A stretch of 64,000 nucleotides of DNA from Syntrophaceticus sp050949745 (GCA_050949745.1 JBMNGF010000002.1:124001-188000), one strand, 5' to 3'. Shown: positions 9,070-17,546, numbered from the stretch's first letter. Translations and numbers: made by a program. Notes: generated by a model not told the origin, from the letters alone.

Positions 9070-9534
9070 TTATACAAACAAGAAATAAATAACCCCAATC
9101 AAACAAGAGACAAGCATTCCGTAAACAAGCACAGGGCCAGCGATATTGAAAAGTCTTGCCCCCACACCGAAAACAAACCCCTCTCTTTTATACTCCATAG
9201 CAGGTGCCACAATAGAATTGGCAAAACCGGTAATAGGAACAATAGAGCCCGCACCACCGAATTTTCCGATTTGATCATATACACCAATGCCTGTTAAAAA
9301 TGCACTTATAATAATCAATGTCCCAGATGTAAGCGCTAGGGCCTCCTTGACTGCAAAGTTTTCTAGATAGAAAGTTAAGAATAACTGTCCGATAAGACAG
9401 ATAGTCCCCCCAACCAAAAAAGCATTGATACAATTTTTTAAAATGTTAGGCTTTGGCTTAACCTCATCTACCAGCAGCCTGTACTCTTCTTGGGTGTCTT
9501 CTTTTGTCTGCTGCTGTTCAACATTTCCTTTCAT
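9070..9534 (-). CDS. spoVAC: Stage V sporulation protein AC
   Basis: Membrane subunit of the SpoVA dipicolinate channel, reported as mechanosensitive in Bacillus. It has 154 residues: a charged cytoplasmic N terminus of about 35 residues, then four hydrophobic helices. The GGAGSIVPITGFANSIVAP motif (about residues 95-113) is diagnostic of SpoVAC/SpoVAE. ATG at 9534 follows AGGTAGGTGA; a GTG at 9543 is possible. No spoVAA, AB or AF is present, as is common in clostridia. No convincing sigma-G promoter was identified upstream. Confidence 0.93.
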   Translation of the reverse strand: MKGNVEQQQTKEDTQEEYRLLVDEVKPKPNILKNCINAFLVGGTICLIGQLFLTFYLENFAVKEALALTSGTLIIISAFLTGIGVYDQIGKFGGAGSIVPITGFANSIVAPAMEYKREGFVFGVGARLFNIAGPVLVYGMLVSCLIGVIYFLFV

Positions 9535-9846
9535 CAGTTTCACCTACCTTGTAATGGATGTTGGATGCCGGAAATCAGAAGTCAAAAATCCGATTTTAGA
9601 GATCCGATTACCCGGAAACCAGAAAGTATCACTATGGATGTCCAGTGTTCGGCTCTCAAACGTCTGAGTATGGGTGTCGGAAAAACCAGAGAGTACCTTA
9701 GATGGTACTCTTCTGTAATAAACCTTTTTCACTGATAAATCAGTTAAAGGTGTATTTAGGCCTTCACCCAGTTCGGTCACCCACCAGGCCATTACCGAAC
9801 CATCCCAATGATCTCCTAGATTTCCTAATGATTGCCCCGACTGCTC
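9535..9846. other. Intergenic region with degenerate short repeats
   Basis: About 310 bases between dodecin and spoVAC. They contain degenerate units such as GGATGCCGGAAATCAGAAGTC and GGATGTCCAGTGTTCGG (9550-9690), resembling AGAAGCCGGAGGTCTGATG near 53320 upstream of aroQ. Minus- and plus-strand open frames here (for example 9544-9792) have no ribosome site or recognisable product. I call no gene. Confidence 0.35.
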
Positions 9847-10050
9847 CTACTCTGTATAGGCAACCCGCACATTAGCTTTATATTCAGAAATTCTGCCCTG
9901 GTTGACACCGGCTGTAAGGTTGGATACCTCAACCCCTGTAATATTACCTGTACTTTGTGAAGCCTGCTCTACCGCTGCTTTTACTGCATGATCCCAACTG
10001 GTATTTGATTCACCAACAAGATCCATAACTTTAACAACCAAAGAACTCAT
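9847..10050 (-). CDS. Dodecin family flavin-binding protein
   Basis: A 67-residue small protein matching the dodecin family, dodecameric hollow-sphere proteins that store or buffer flavins or CoA. Features: a beta-alpha-beta-beta pattern, KVMDLVGESNTSWDHAVKAA near the N terminus (conserved S-x-x-SWxxA in the helix) and RVAYTE-type ending (flavin-facing strand). It lies between the sigF terminator and spoVAC, an unusual neighbour for a sporulation cluster. ATG at 10050 follows AAAGGAGATG. A role in sporulation is not implied by sequence. Confidence 0.88.
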   Translation of the reverse strand: MSSLVVKVMDLVGESNTSWDHAVKAAVEQASQSTGNITGVEVSNLTAGVNQGRISEYKANVRVAYTE

Positions 10051-10099
10051 CTCCTTTGTTTTAAAACTATTGTTTCCTTCATCCTGGCAAATATACTCA

Positions 10100-10130
10100 A
10101 AAAATAACCCGGGTTTTCAATCCCGGGTTA
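10100..10130 (-). terminator. Intrinsic terminator after sigF
   Basis: AACCCGGG (10106-10113) pairs perfectly with CCCGGGTT (10122-10129) around an 8-base loop. On the minus strand this is followed by ATTTTTT. It overlaps the sigF stop codon and ends the spoIIA operon before the dodecin gene. Confidence 0.85.
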
Positions 10131-10892
10131 ACGGAGTAGATATTCACGTAATTTAGCGACTGCTTTATGTTCCAGGCGGGAAACCTGTACCTGTGAAAGC
10201 CCCATAATTTCCCCTATTTCAGATTGTGTTTTATCCTGGAAATATCTCATTATTATAATCTGTTGTTCACGCACAGGTAGGCACTCTAAAGCATCACGCA
10301 GGTCAATGCTTTCCAACCACCCTGTTTCTTCTTCACCAGAACTGGATACGTAATCAATGAGTTCGTTAGAATCCTGTCCATCCTGCCCCACAGTTTCGAA
10401 AAGGGAAACAGGGAGTTGTGCTGCTTCAATGGCCAGAACAACATCCTCATTTTCCATACCCAGTTCTGAAGCGATCTCTGCAACAGTGGGTTCCCTGCCA
10501 AGCTTTCGCCCTAAACGATCCCGTGCATGCTTTACCTGAACTGATTTTTCTTTGATGGCTCTGGTGACCTTAATCGGATGGTCATCCCTCAAAAAGCGGC
10601 GAATCTCTCCGATAATCATCGGCACCGCATAGGTAGAAAACTTTACATTAAAAGAAGTGTCAAAGTTATCTATAGCTTTAATCAGTCCTATGACACCAAT
10701 TTGAAAAAGGTCATCATCCTCATGCCCGCGTCCCTCAAAGCGCTTGATTATATTGAAAACCAAGCGATAATTACAGTTGACCAACTTTTCTCTCGCCTTT
10801 TGGTCACCCTGGCGAGTTTTTTCTAACAAACGTAGGATCTCTTCTTCCTTGAGGAGAGGAAAGCGAGGCAGACTCATGTCCTGCAATCCCAT
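10128..10892 (-). CDS. sigF: RNA polymerase sigma-F factor
   Basis: Forespore-specific sigma factor (SpoIIAC), 254 residues, normal length. Region 2 (GRGHEDDDLFQIGVIGLIKAIDNFD, about residues 55-80) with the polymerase-binding and -10 recognition helices is followed by region 3. Region 4 has a helix-turn-helix ending in QVSRLEHKAVAKLREYL. The start ATG at 10892 has GAGGCGGG 5 bases upstream. It is the third gene of the spoIIAA-spoIIAB-sigF operon and is held inactive by SpoIIAB until septation. Confidence 0.97.
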   Translation of the reverse strand: MGLQDMSLPRFPLLKEEEILRLLEKTRQGDQKAREKLVNCNYRLVFNIIKRFEGRGHEDDDLFQIGVIGLIKAIDNFDTSFNVKFSTYAVPMIIGEIRRFLRDDHPIKVTRAIKEKSVQVKHARDRLGRKLGREPTVAEIASELGMENEDVVLAIEAAQLPVSLFETVGQDGQDSNELIDYVSSSGEEETGWLESIDLRDALECLPVREQQIIIMRYFQDKTQSEIGEIMGLSQVQVSRLEHKAVAKLREYLLR

Positions 10893-10904
10893 GAGACCCG
10901 CCTC

Positions 10905-11339
10905 TTAATTTTCAGCCTGAACCTTACCAGGCAATTTTTTGCACATGATCACAGTTGTACCCTGTCCAGGTTCGGAGACCACCTTTAGTTCATCCATAAA
11001 GGTGCGCATAAAAACGAACCCCAACCCCATCCTTTCCGGGTCACTGCTTTCAGTGGGCTCAAAAGCTTGTTCAAGATCCTCAATTCCTTTCCCCTGATCC
11101 TCGACAACTATTTCCAGGTCCTTTGCAAAAAGGGTTGCAGTTATGGTTATCACACCATCCGGCTTTTGCTGATAACCATGGGTAACCGCATTGGAAACCG
11201 CCTCTGATACCGCCACCTTGATCTCCTCAAGCTCGTTGACATTGTAATCAACTTCAGCAACAAACGCAGCAACAGCAACGCGCGCCAGCCTTACATTCCC
11301 GGGAAGACTTAACAGTTCCAGTTTCATCTGGTTGCGCAG
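10905..11339 (-). CDS. spoIIAB: Anti-sigma-F factor / SpoIIAA kinase
   Basis: GHKL-family ATPase that binds sigma-F and phosphorylates SpoIIAA. The N box (VSEAVSNAVTHGYQ), the G1 box (VEDQGKGIED) and the G2 region (ERMGLGFVFMRTFMD) are present in order. The start is uncertain. The strong site AGGGGGGTGGG at about 11350-11358 points to CTG at 11339 (or the ATC two codons before it), which also aligns best with known SpoIIAB N termini. ATG at 11327 would give 140 residues, and TTG at 11366 lies inside spoIIAA upstream of that site. It probably overlaps or abuts spoIIAA with coupled translation. Confidence 0.93.
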   Translation of the reverse strand: MRNQMKLELLSLPGNVRLARVAVAAFVAEVDYNVNELEEIKVAVSEAVSNAVTHGYQQKPDGVITITATLFAKDLEIVVEDQGKGIEDLEQAFEPTESSDPERMGLGFVFMRTFMDELKVVSEPGQGTTVIMCKKLPGKVQAEN

Positions 11340-11346
11340 CTCGATT

Positions 11347-11697
11347 TTAACCCACCCCCCTGGCAAGAAACTTCAGTGCTTGTGATGTGTTAGAATAAAC
11401 CGGAATCAGCCGCGTTATCCCAGACAATTCTAAAATCTTAGATATCCTAGGATTGGCATTGGAAATAGCCACGCAACCTTCATTTTCCTTCGCTTTCCTA
11501 TATCTGCCTAAAATTACTCCTAATCCAGAACTATCGATAAAGGTAACCTTCTCCAAGTCAAAGAGAAGTTCTTTAACTCCTTCTGCTCGGACTCTCTCAT
11601 CGATCTGGCGGCGACAATTATCCGCTTCACCTAGATCGAATTCTCCGCAAACTTTGATGATCAAAATACTCCCCATTCTCCTCAGCTCCAGGCCCAA
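11347..11697 (-). CDS. spoIIAA: Anti-anti-sigma-F factor
   Basis: STAS-domain protein of 116 residues that releases sigma-F from SpoIIAB when dephosphorylated by SpoIIE. The phosphorylated serine lies in the conserved FIDSSGLGVILGRY motif (about residues 55-68). I chose TTG at 11697 because GGAGGGG lies 6 bases upstream and the resulting N terminus fits the family; ATG at 11676 with GAGGAGA is possible. It is the first gene of the spoIIA operon, directly downstream of a sigma-H-type promoter. Confidence 0.96.
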   Translation of the reverse strand: MGLELRRMGSILIIKVCGEFDLGEADNCRRQIDERVRAEGVKELLFDLEKVTFIDSSGLGVILGRYRKAKENEGCVAISNANPRISKILELSGITRLIPVYSNTSQALKFLARGVG

Positions 11698-11724
11698 GGT
11701 TAACCCCTCCCTTGCTCTCTTAAA

Positions 11725-11753
11725 CTATTCGTCATCAGGGTAAGAATTCCTGC
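11725..11753 (-). promoter_or_regulatory. Sigma-H promoter with Spo0A box for the spoIIA operon
   Basis: On the minus strand GCAGGAATT (-35, core 11745-11751) and CGAAT (-10, 11727-11731) are separated by 13 bases. This matches the established sigma-H consensus RnAGGAwwT-N12-14-nGAAT. TGACGAA at 11728-11734 fits the Spo0A box TGNCGAA and overlaps the -10. It lies between the dacF terminator and spoIIAA, as expected for Spo0A~P-controlled spoIIA. Confidence 0.75.
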
Positions 11754-11770
11754 TAATATATGGCATTTAT

Positions 11771-11803
11771 AAAACCCCCTCAGGATGTTCAAGGGGGTTT
11801 TTT
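11771..11803 (-). terminator. Intrinsic terminator between dacF and spoIIAA
   Basis: AAACCCCCT and AGGGGGTTT (11772-11780 / 11792-11800) form a perfect stem. A- and T-runs lie on both sides, so it can stop transcription in either direction. It separates dacF from spoIIA. Confidence 0.85.
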
Positions 11804-11823
11804 CCTTTCCAAGTTAATTGGCC

Positions 11824-12972
11824 TTAAATAGTCAGTGACTTAAAACTCTTATTTAACATGCGCCAGAAGCTTCCCTTTGGGACATCTTTTTGTGCCATAA
11901 GAGGAACCTTCTCAAAGCTTTTCCCATCCACGATTATCTTTAATTCCCCTACAATGTCCCCTTTTTTCACAGGAGCAGAGAGGGAAGATTTCAGCTGGAC
12001 TTCTGTTGTTATATCTTTCTCCTCACCTTTTTGCATTAAAACACCGGCAGCCTGAGGTGCAACAGCCCCAACCTGATCAGTTGTTCCCTTGCCAACGGGA
12101 ACTAGCTCCACAAGCTCTCCCGGCTTCACCAACTCCTGATAAGTATAATTGGCAAAAGCCCAATTGTACAACTTCACAGATTCCTGGAAATGGCCTCTGG
12201 TTTCAGGAACGCCAAAAACACTGCAGATCATTCTCAGGTTATCCCGCTTAACTGTAGATGCAAGACAGTAATTGGCTTCTGTTGTCCATCCTGTTTTACC
12301 GCCATCTGTTCCATCATACCACCAGAGAAGTTTATTTGTGTTATCAAGTTGTGTTTTTCCACCGCGCAATTTGTAATGTTTGATGCTGGTCAATTCCAAA
12401 AATTCTGGGTATTGAATAGCCTCTCTACACAGCATTGCCATATCATAGGCACTTGTATAGTGCCCTTTAGCCGGAAGACCATGGGTATTAACAAAATGCG
12501 TGTTTTCCAAACCCATATCTCTAGCCCTTTTGTTCATGAGTTCCACAAAGGTTTTTTCACTTCCGGCAATATGCTCAGCTACTGCAACACAAGCATCATT
12601 GGCCGACCCTACGGCAATGGCGATCAGCATCTCTTGAAAAGACATATCTTCTCCAGGTTCCAGCCAAATCTCCGAGCCGCCCATTTCCCAGGCAGCTTCA
12701 CTGGTCACTACCCGGTCTTCCAACTGTACTTTTCCATCTTTCAGGGCATCTAAAGCCACCAGGAGAGTAGCCACTTTGGTCACACTTGCCGGAGCTCTCC
12801 GTTGATGCGGATTTTTTTCGTAGACTATCTTTCCGCTATTGGCTTCCATCAGAACAGCAGAAGGGGCTTCTGTCTCCGGTTTTACACTTCCCAAAGCAGG
12901 TGTAATTGGTGCAAGCTGTAGTAAAATAGTTGCTACAAAAACAACGATAATCCAACAACAATGTCGGCGCAT
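11824..12972 (-). CDS. dacF: D-alanyl-D-alanine carboxypeptidase (DacF, PBP5 family)
   Basis: Serine peptidase trimming peptidoglycan pentapeptides, S11 family, 382 residues. A signal peptide (hydrophobic residues about 7-29, ending LGS) is followed by the SxxK motif SVTK (about residue 63), SxN in GSANDA (about 124) and KTG in GGKTGWT (about 225). A C-terminal beta domain of the PBP5 type ends in an amphipathic tail. ATG at 12972 follows GGAGGTAGTGCC. It lies upstream of spoIIA, as in Bacillus, but a terminator and new promoter intervene. Confidence 0.95.
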   Translation of the reverse strand: MRRHCCWIIVVFVATILLQLAPITPALGSVKPETEAPSAVLMEANSGKIVYEKNPHQRRAPASVTKVATLLVALDALKDGKVQLEDRVVTSEAAWEMGGSEIWLEPGEDMSFQEMLIAIAVGSANDACVAVAEHIAGSEKTFVELMNKRARDMGLENTHFVNTHGLPAKGHYTSAYDMAMLCREAIQYPEFLELTSIKHYKLRGGKTQLDNTNKLLWWYDGTDGGKTGWTTEANYCLASTVKRDNLRMICSVFGVPETRGHFQESVKLYNWAFANYTYQELVKPGELVELVPVGKGTTDQVGAVAPQAAGVLMQKGEEKDITTEVQLKSSLSAPVKKGDIVGELKIIVDGKSFEKVPLMAQKDVPKGSFWRMLNKSFKSLTI

Positions 12973-13052
12973 GGCACTACCTCCTCAAAGATCATCTTGC
13001 CTTAGTATCTGCAAAGATAATCCTCTTAATCATGGGACACCTTCCCAGTTAA

Positions 13053-13089
13053 GTTGGTGGTTGGTGGTTGGTGGTTGGTGGTTGGTGGT
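13053..13089. repeat. Tandem GTTGGTG repeat tract
   Basis: About five uninterrupted 7-base copies of GTTGGTG lie between pdp and dacF. The runs of GG could form a two-layer G-quadruplex on the plus strand. Related degenerate copies occur near 2609-2640 and 30820-30860. Confidence 0.8.
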
Positions 13090-13099
13090 CCCCGGTGCA

Positions 13100-14401
13100 T
13101 CACAGAGAATCATAGATCAGTGGAGGTAAGTGCTGCTGTTCCGGTCCTATGGTGAAGGCTTCGCTGAGCCGCTTTTTTGCATCTTCCAGATTCTCTTCAC
13201 TGTTAATATGAAGCACAGCTAAGGTCTCACCTTTTGTCACAGCATCCCCCACTTTTTTCTTCAATATTATTCCTACTGCCGGGTCAATGCTGTCTTCTTT
13301 GCGCAGTCGCCCTGCACCGAGCAGAAGGGAGGCCCAGCCCACATTCCTGGCATTTAATTCCTGAATAAACCCGCTCTCCTGAGCCCGGACTTCATATTTT
13401 TTAGCGGCAGTTGGTAGAAGTGATGGCTGATCAATAAAATCAGGGGAACCACCCTGTGCAATAATTATTTCTCTCAGCTTATTCAAGCCAGCACCCTCAT
13501 CCAAAAGCAGCTGCATCCGCTCACGTCCCAGCTGCGAGCTTTCTACAATACCTGCTACAGCCAGCATCTCTCCCCCTAGAACCAAGCAGAGTTCGGTTAA
13601 ATCAGCAGGCCCCTCACCTTTCAAGGCCTGCACAGCCTCCTGTACCTCAAGGGCATTTCCCACAGCATAACCTAGCGGCTGAACCATACTGCTGAGGACA
13701 GTCACAGTTTTACGCCCAAACTCATTACCTAATGCTGTCATCAGCTCGCCAAGAGCTCTAGCATCTTCCACAGAAGGGAGAAAACCACCTGACCCCACTT
13801 TTACATCCAGCACAATACCATCTGTTCCACATGCGATTTTTTTAGACATAATGCTGCTGGCAATAAAGGGTAAGCTATCTACGGTTCCTGTGACATCCCG
13901 CAGCGCATAAATTTTCTTGTCAGCAGGTACCAGTTTAGCAGACTGTCCTGCTATAACAGCACCTACTTCCTTAGCCACAGCGATAGCTTCATCCAAAGAT
14001 AAATCTACACGAAAACCAGGAATGGTTTCTAATTTATCGAGAGTACCCCCGGTATGTCCCAAGGCACGCCCAGACATTTTGACAACAACTGCTCCGGCCG
14101 CCGCCACCAGTGGTACCAGGATGAGTGTTGTCTTGTCACCCACACCGCCGGTACTGTGCTTATCCACCTTAACACCGGGGATCTTTGACAGATCAAGTGT
14201 ATTCCCTGACTTGATCATTGATGCTGTTAAGTCAATGGTTTCAGGAAAATTTAAACCACGTAAAAATGCGGCCATTAAAAAGGCTGACATCTGATAGTCA
14301 GGTATATCAGATCTGGCATATCCCTGAACCAGATAATCGATCTCCTGGGAACTTAAGCTGTTCCCTTCTCTCTTCTTAATAATAAGATCAACTGCCCTCA
14401 T
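13100..14401 (-). CDS. pdp: Pyrimidine-nucleoside phosphorylase
   Basis: Phosphorolysis of uridine, thymidine and deoxyuridine in nucleoside salvage; 433 residues, normal for the family. The phosphate-binding segment KHSTGGVGDKTT is at about residues 80-91. GRALGHTGGTLDKLE follows near 110, and the C-terminal alpha/beta domain carries the lysine-rich KKKVGDAV segment. ATG at 14401 lies 7 bases after the deoB stop. Together pdp and deoB channel deoxyribose-1-phosphate to deoxyribose-5-phosphate. Confidence 0.95.
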   Translation of the reverse strand: MRAVDLIIKKREGNSLSSQEIDYLVQGYARSDIPDYQMSAFLMAAFLRGLNFPETIDLTASMIKSGNTLDLSKIPGVKVDKHSTGGVGDKTTLILVPLVAAAGAVVVKMSGRALGHTGGTLDKLETIPGFRVDLSLDEAIAVAKEVGAVIAGQSAKLVPADKKIYALRDVTGTVDSLPFIASSIMSKKIACGTDGIVLDVKVGSGGFLPSVEDARALGELMTALGNEFGRKTVTVLSSMVQPLGYAVGNALEVQEAVQALKGEGPADLTELCLVLGGEMLAVAGIVESSQLGRERMQLLLDEGAGLNKLREIIIAQGGSPDFIDQPSLLPTAAKKYEVRAQESGFIQELNARNVGWASLLLGAGRLRKEDSIDPAVGIILKKKVGDAVTKGETLAVLHINSEENLEDAKKRLSEAFTIGPEQQHLPPLIYDSL

Positions 14402-14407
14402 TAAGGC

Positions 14408-15598
14408 TCACCCCACGATAATTTCTGTTATTGGAGTACCCTGCAGTTGCTCGACCCCAAAAAGAAATGCCAATGTTGCCCCCATGTCCGCCATCGTAGA
14501 GCGCACACCCAGAGAAATCGGTTTTACTATATCCCCTGCTATCATTAAAGGTACATACTCCCTGCTGTGATCAGTGCTGGATATTGTCGGATCACAGCCA
14601 TGATCTGCAGTAAGAACAATAATATCCCCATCTTGAAGAACCGTCAGAATAGCTGGTAGCCAGGAATCAAATTGTTCGAGAGCCTCTGCAAAGCCTTCGG
14701 GATCATTCCGATGTCCGAAAAGTGTATCAAAATCAACCAGTGTTGCAAAGACAACACCCTTGTCCAACTGCTTGAATGCATCAACAGCTTTTGAAAATGT
14801 CTCCTCATTCCCGGCAGCAGACACAGAAACTGTAACTCCACTACCAGCAAACAAATCATTGACCTTGCCCACAGCTACCACCTGATAGTGTGCGTCACTC
14901 AGTGTATTAAAAAGTGTCCTGCGAGGGGGTGAAACAGAAAAATCACGGCGCTGTGCTGTACGCGTAAAATTACCAGGTTCACCGACAAAGGGACGGGCAA
15001 TTACCCTTCCTATCCCATGACGCCCAGTGAGCAGTTCCCTTGCCACAGCACATATTTCGTAAAGTTCGACAACAGGAATCACCTCTTCATGAGCAGCTAT
15101 CTGAAAAACGCTGTCAGCTGATGTATAGACTATTGGATAACCTGTTTCTATATGTTTGACACCAAGCTCCTTGATAATCTCTGTTCCCGATGCAACCTTA
15201 TTGCCTAATACCTTCCTTCCGATCCTTCCCTCAAAGGGAATAATTACCTCCGGTGGAAACCCTTCAGGGTATGTGGGAAAAGGTGTGTCAAGTATCAGCC
15301 CTGCCATTTCCCAATGGCCGCTTGTACTGTCCTTTCCCGGGGACTGCATAGCCATCCTACCATAAGCCGCCTGAGGCTCATCTGCAGGAGGAACCCCTTC
15401 GATAGAAATTATATTACCCAAACCCAACTTACCCAGATGGGGTAGATGGAGTCCACCTACCTTTGCTGCCAGATTTCCCAAGGTACAAGAGCCGCTGTCC
15501 CCAAAAACTGCAGCATCTGGGAGTTCACCAACCCCTACTCCGTCCATCACGATTATCATAGCTCGTCTGCATTTATGATCTGGGATGTGTTTTTTCAT
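14408..15598 (-). CDS. deoB: Phosphopentomutase
   Basis: Converts (deoxy)ribose-1-phosphate to the 5-phosphate; alkaline-phosphatase superfamily, 396 residues. Metal-binding and catalytic motifs visible: IIVMDGVGVGELPDA at the N terminus, GDSGSCTLGNLA with the catalytic threonine (about residue 38), GKDSTSGHWEMAG, and ADHGCDPTISSTDHSRE near residue 325. The start ATG at 15598 has GGGAGGTCT upstream. It overlaps the end of xerD by 26 bases, indicating coupled expression. Confidence 0.95.
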   Translation of the reverse strand: MKKHIPDHKCRRAMIIVMDGVGVGELPDAAVFGDSGSCTLGNLAAKVGGLHLPHLGKLGLGNIISIEGVPPADEPQAAYGRMAMQSPGKDSTSGHWEMAGLILDTPFPTYPEGFPPEVIIPFEGRIGRKVLGNKVASGTEIIKELGVKHIETGYPIVYTSADSVFQIAAHEEVIPVVELYEICAVARELLTGRHGIGRVIARPFVGEPGNFTRTAQRRDFSVSPPRRTLFNTLSDAHYQVVAVGKVNDLFAGSGVTVSVSAAGNEETFSKAVDAFKQLDKGVVFATLVDFDTLFGHRNDPEGFAEALEQFDSWLPAILTVLQDGDIIVLTADHGCDPTISSTDHSREYVPLMIAGDIVKPISLGVRSTMADMGATLAFLFGVEQLQGTPITEIIVG

Positions 15599-16472
15599 AG
15601 ACCTCCCTCAATCTTCCTTGACTCAGATGTGTATAAATCTGTGTTGTAGTAATATCAGCATGCCCCAGCATCTCCTGAACCGCCCTCAAATCTGCTCCGT
15701 TTTCTAACAGATGGGTAGCAAAAGAGTGGCGCAGCACATGTGGGGTGATCTCTTTTTGAATTCCAGCCTTATCAGCGTAACCCTTCAGAATCTTCCAAAA
15801 GCCTTGACGGCTCAGACGTCTGCCATGGTTATTCAAAAAGACCGCTCTCTCAAAACTTTTCTTCCTTAACTTTAACCGGCTGTGGAAAAGGTATTCATTG
15901 AGATATCTGCATGCTACTTTACCAATAGGGATCAACCGCTCCCGGGAGCCTTTGCCTAAACAGCGAACAAAACCCATCTCCAAGTTCAAATGCTCTGTAT
16001 CCAAACCTAGCATTTCCGAAACACGCATCCCTGAAGCATACAATAATTCCAACATCGCCTTGTCCCGCAGTCCCAGCACAGTTCCGGAGTTGGGCTGACA
16101 GAGTAACAGATCAACATCCTTGACACTCAGCACCCGGGGTAGGTTTTTCTCCAGTCTAGGTGATGTGATGTTCTCAGTGGGATCGTTATTTATCTTGCCT
16201 TCCTGTAATAGAAAGCGATATAAACTACGGATCGCCGCCAACTTACGGGATCGGGTCCTGGCACTAAGGTTCTGCTCACGCTGGTAATTTAAGAAATTAA
16301 AAATAATACTCTGAGTCGCTTCTAAAAAACTTAACCCTTTGTCTTTTAAAAAGAATGCATACTGCTCTAGGTCATAGCGGTAAGAATCTACAGTATTCTG
16401 AGCAAGACCCCGCTCAACCTGTAAAAAAGATAAAAAATCCTTTAACTGACTGTCACACACCTTGCTGCTCAA
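15573..16472 (-). CDS. xerD: Site-specific tyrosine recombinase XerD
   Basis: Chromosome-dimer resolvase, about 299 residues. The N-terminal SAM-like domain (VERGLAQNTVDSYRYDLEQY) is followed by the catalytic domain with Arg in ASGMRVSEMLGL, HVLRHSFATHLL (His-x-x-Arg) and the nucleophile Tyr in TTTQIYTHLS near the C terminus. TTG at 16472 is preceded by GGGGGAAT and suits the family; ATG at 16505 lacks a good ribosome site. The order spoIIM, small gene, xerD, deoB, pdp resembles Bacillus. Confidence 0.94.
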   Translation of the reverse strand: MSSKVCDSQLKDFLSFLQVERGLAQNTVDSYRYDLEQYAFFLKDKGLSFLEATQSIIFNFLNYQREQNLSARTRSRKLAAIRSLYRFLLQEGKINNDPTENITSPRLEKNLPRVLSVKDVDLLLCQPNSGTVLGLRDKAMLELLYASGMRVSEMLGLDTEHLNLEMGFVRCLGKGSRERLIPIGKVACRYLNEYLFHSRLKLRKKSFERAVFLNNHGRRLSRQGFWKILKGYADKAGIQKEITPHVLRHSFATHLLENGADLRAVQEMLGHADITTTQIYTHLSQGRLREVYEKTHPRS

Positions 16473-16522
16473 GAAACATTCCCCCGTCAATATCTTACTC
16501 TTCATGGTAAATTCAACATGGA

Positions 16523-16557
16523 GAAAAAAAACTCCTCTCTGTTCATAAACAGTGAGG
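16523..16557 (-). terminator. Intrinsic terminator downstream of the yqzK-position gene
   Basis: CCTCTCTGTT (16533-16542) pairs with AACAGTGAGG (16547-16556) with one mismatch and a 4-base loop. The minus strand continues into AGTTTTTTT. Confidence 0.8.
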
Positions 16558-16564
16558 ATTATAT

Positions 16565-16822
16565 TTACCGAGAGCTAGCTGGTTCCTCCCCATAGTAAAA
16601 CTTCTGCAGACTCTCCAAAATGGTGGTATCTTGCAATGGTTTATCGGCAGCTTCCTGCTCCACCCTCATATAATAGGAGTCTTCATCTTTGACATCTGCC
16701 AGCCCTCCAGCAATGAAAAATAAAAGTTGAGGAATAAGAAGACCGATTAATAGCAGGAAAAATAATAATTTTACCACAACCGCAGCTTTTTGTTTCCAAT
16801 TGGTGATAGTGATCAGCATCAT
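16565..16822 (-). CDS. Small membrane protein at the yqzK (DUF4227) position
   Basis: An 85-residue protein with one strong hydrophobic helix (about residues 15-38, KLLFFLLLIGLLIPQLLFFIAG) and an acidic cytoplasmic or external tail. Its size, topology and place between spoIIM and xerD match YqzK/DUF4227 of Bacillus, but sequence similarity cannot be verified here. I chose ATG at 16822 because GAGGAGG lies 9 bases upstream; the longer frame to 16870 has no ribosome site. Function unknown. Confidence 0.65.
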   Translation of the reverse strand: MMLITITNWKQKAAVVVKLLFFLLLIGLLIPQLLFFIAGGLADVKDEDSYYMRVEQEAADKPLQDTTILESLQKFYYGEEPASSR

Positions 16823-16919
16823 AAGCCTGTGCCTCCTCAGGTATTTCAGCGCATCACAATATCTGTACATACCTTATACTTATGCGCACTATAGATACAG
16901 ATAGAACTAATTACACCTT

Positions 16920-17546
16920 TTACTGGAAAAGAGGAGCAAAGAGACGCAGCAGCAGTGGTACTAGGTAAGCCTCTAACCATGACCCAAGGATAACTAATAA
17001 TAAAAAAAATAAAAAAATCAGAGAATAAACTCCCAACCGGCGTAAGGGGGCATGCTGGCGATGGAGCAGGGTAATAGAAAAATATAAAGCCACAGCACCG
17101 GCGCCTATAAAGGCAGGAACATAACAAAGGTTTTGAGGCAGCACGCCGACTAAAGCCAGAACTAAACCCCTTCCTGCCTCTTGCTTCACCAGATAACCGA
17201 CAGTGAAACCAACAATATAGCCTCTGGCACCTACGGCTAACAGAATCAGGGGACTTCCCACAATCGTCACCCCAAAAATCCAGAGGAGACAGAGGGTTCC
17301 TGCCTGTGTTTTTAGTATTTGCCCCCAGGTTTGAAGACTGGAAATATGTTCACCCGAAAAGATGGAAATTTCCTTGATATACAAAGTAATAGATTGATTC
17401 AGTTCTTGCTGAACCACAGGGTGTAGAGAATGTAAGGTAAGCGCTCCTAAGACTATCCCACACAAAAAAACCCCCATAGCCATGACAACAGGAATCAAAA
17501 ATTCTTTTTGAATGTTGATGGCAATAGGAGCCTTTTTCCAGCGCAT
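16920..17546 (-). CDS. spoIIM: Stage II sporulation protein M
   Basis: Integral membrane component of the SpoIIDMP complex that drives septal peptidoglycan hydrolysis and engulfment. It has 208 residues and about five hydrophobic helices. Family features are FLCGIVLGAL near residue 27 and the central WGQILKTQAGTLCLLW and GARGYIVGFTVGYL motifs (about residues 72-122). ATG at 17546 follows GGGGGAGGGATATGCC. It is followed after 97 bases by the yqzK-position gene. Confidence 0.94.
   Translation of the reverse strand: MRWKKAPIAINIQKEFLIPVVMAMGVFLCGIVLGALTLHSLHPVVQQELNQSITLYIKEISIFSGEHISSLQTWGQILKTQAGTLCLLWIFGVTIVGSPLILLAVGARGYIVGFTVGYLVKQEAGRGLVLALVGVLPQNLCYVPAFIGAGAVALYFSITLLHRQHAPLRRLGVYSLIFLFFLLLVILGSWLEAYLVPLLLRLFAPLFQ

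Noticed and set aside
12190..12753. A 187-codon plus-strand ORF over dacF
   Set aside because: Shadow of the dacF coding frame; no ribosome site and low-complexity composition.
13053..13089. Tandem 7-mers as a possible CRISPR remnant
   Set aside because: Units are contiguous with no spacers and too short for CRISPR repeats; no cas genes.
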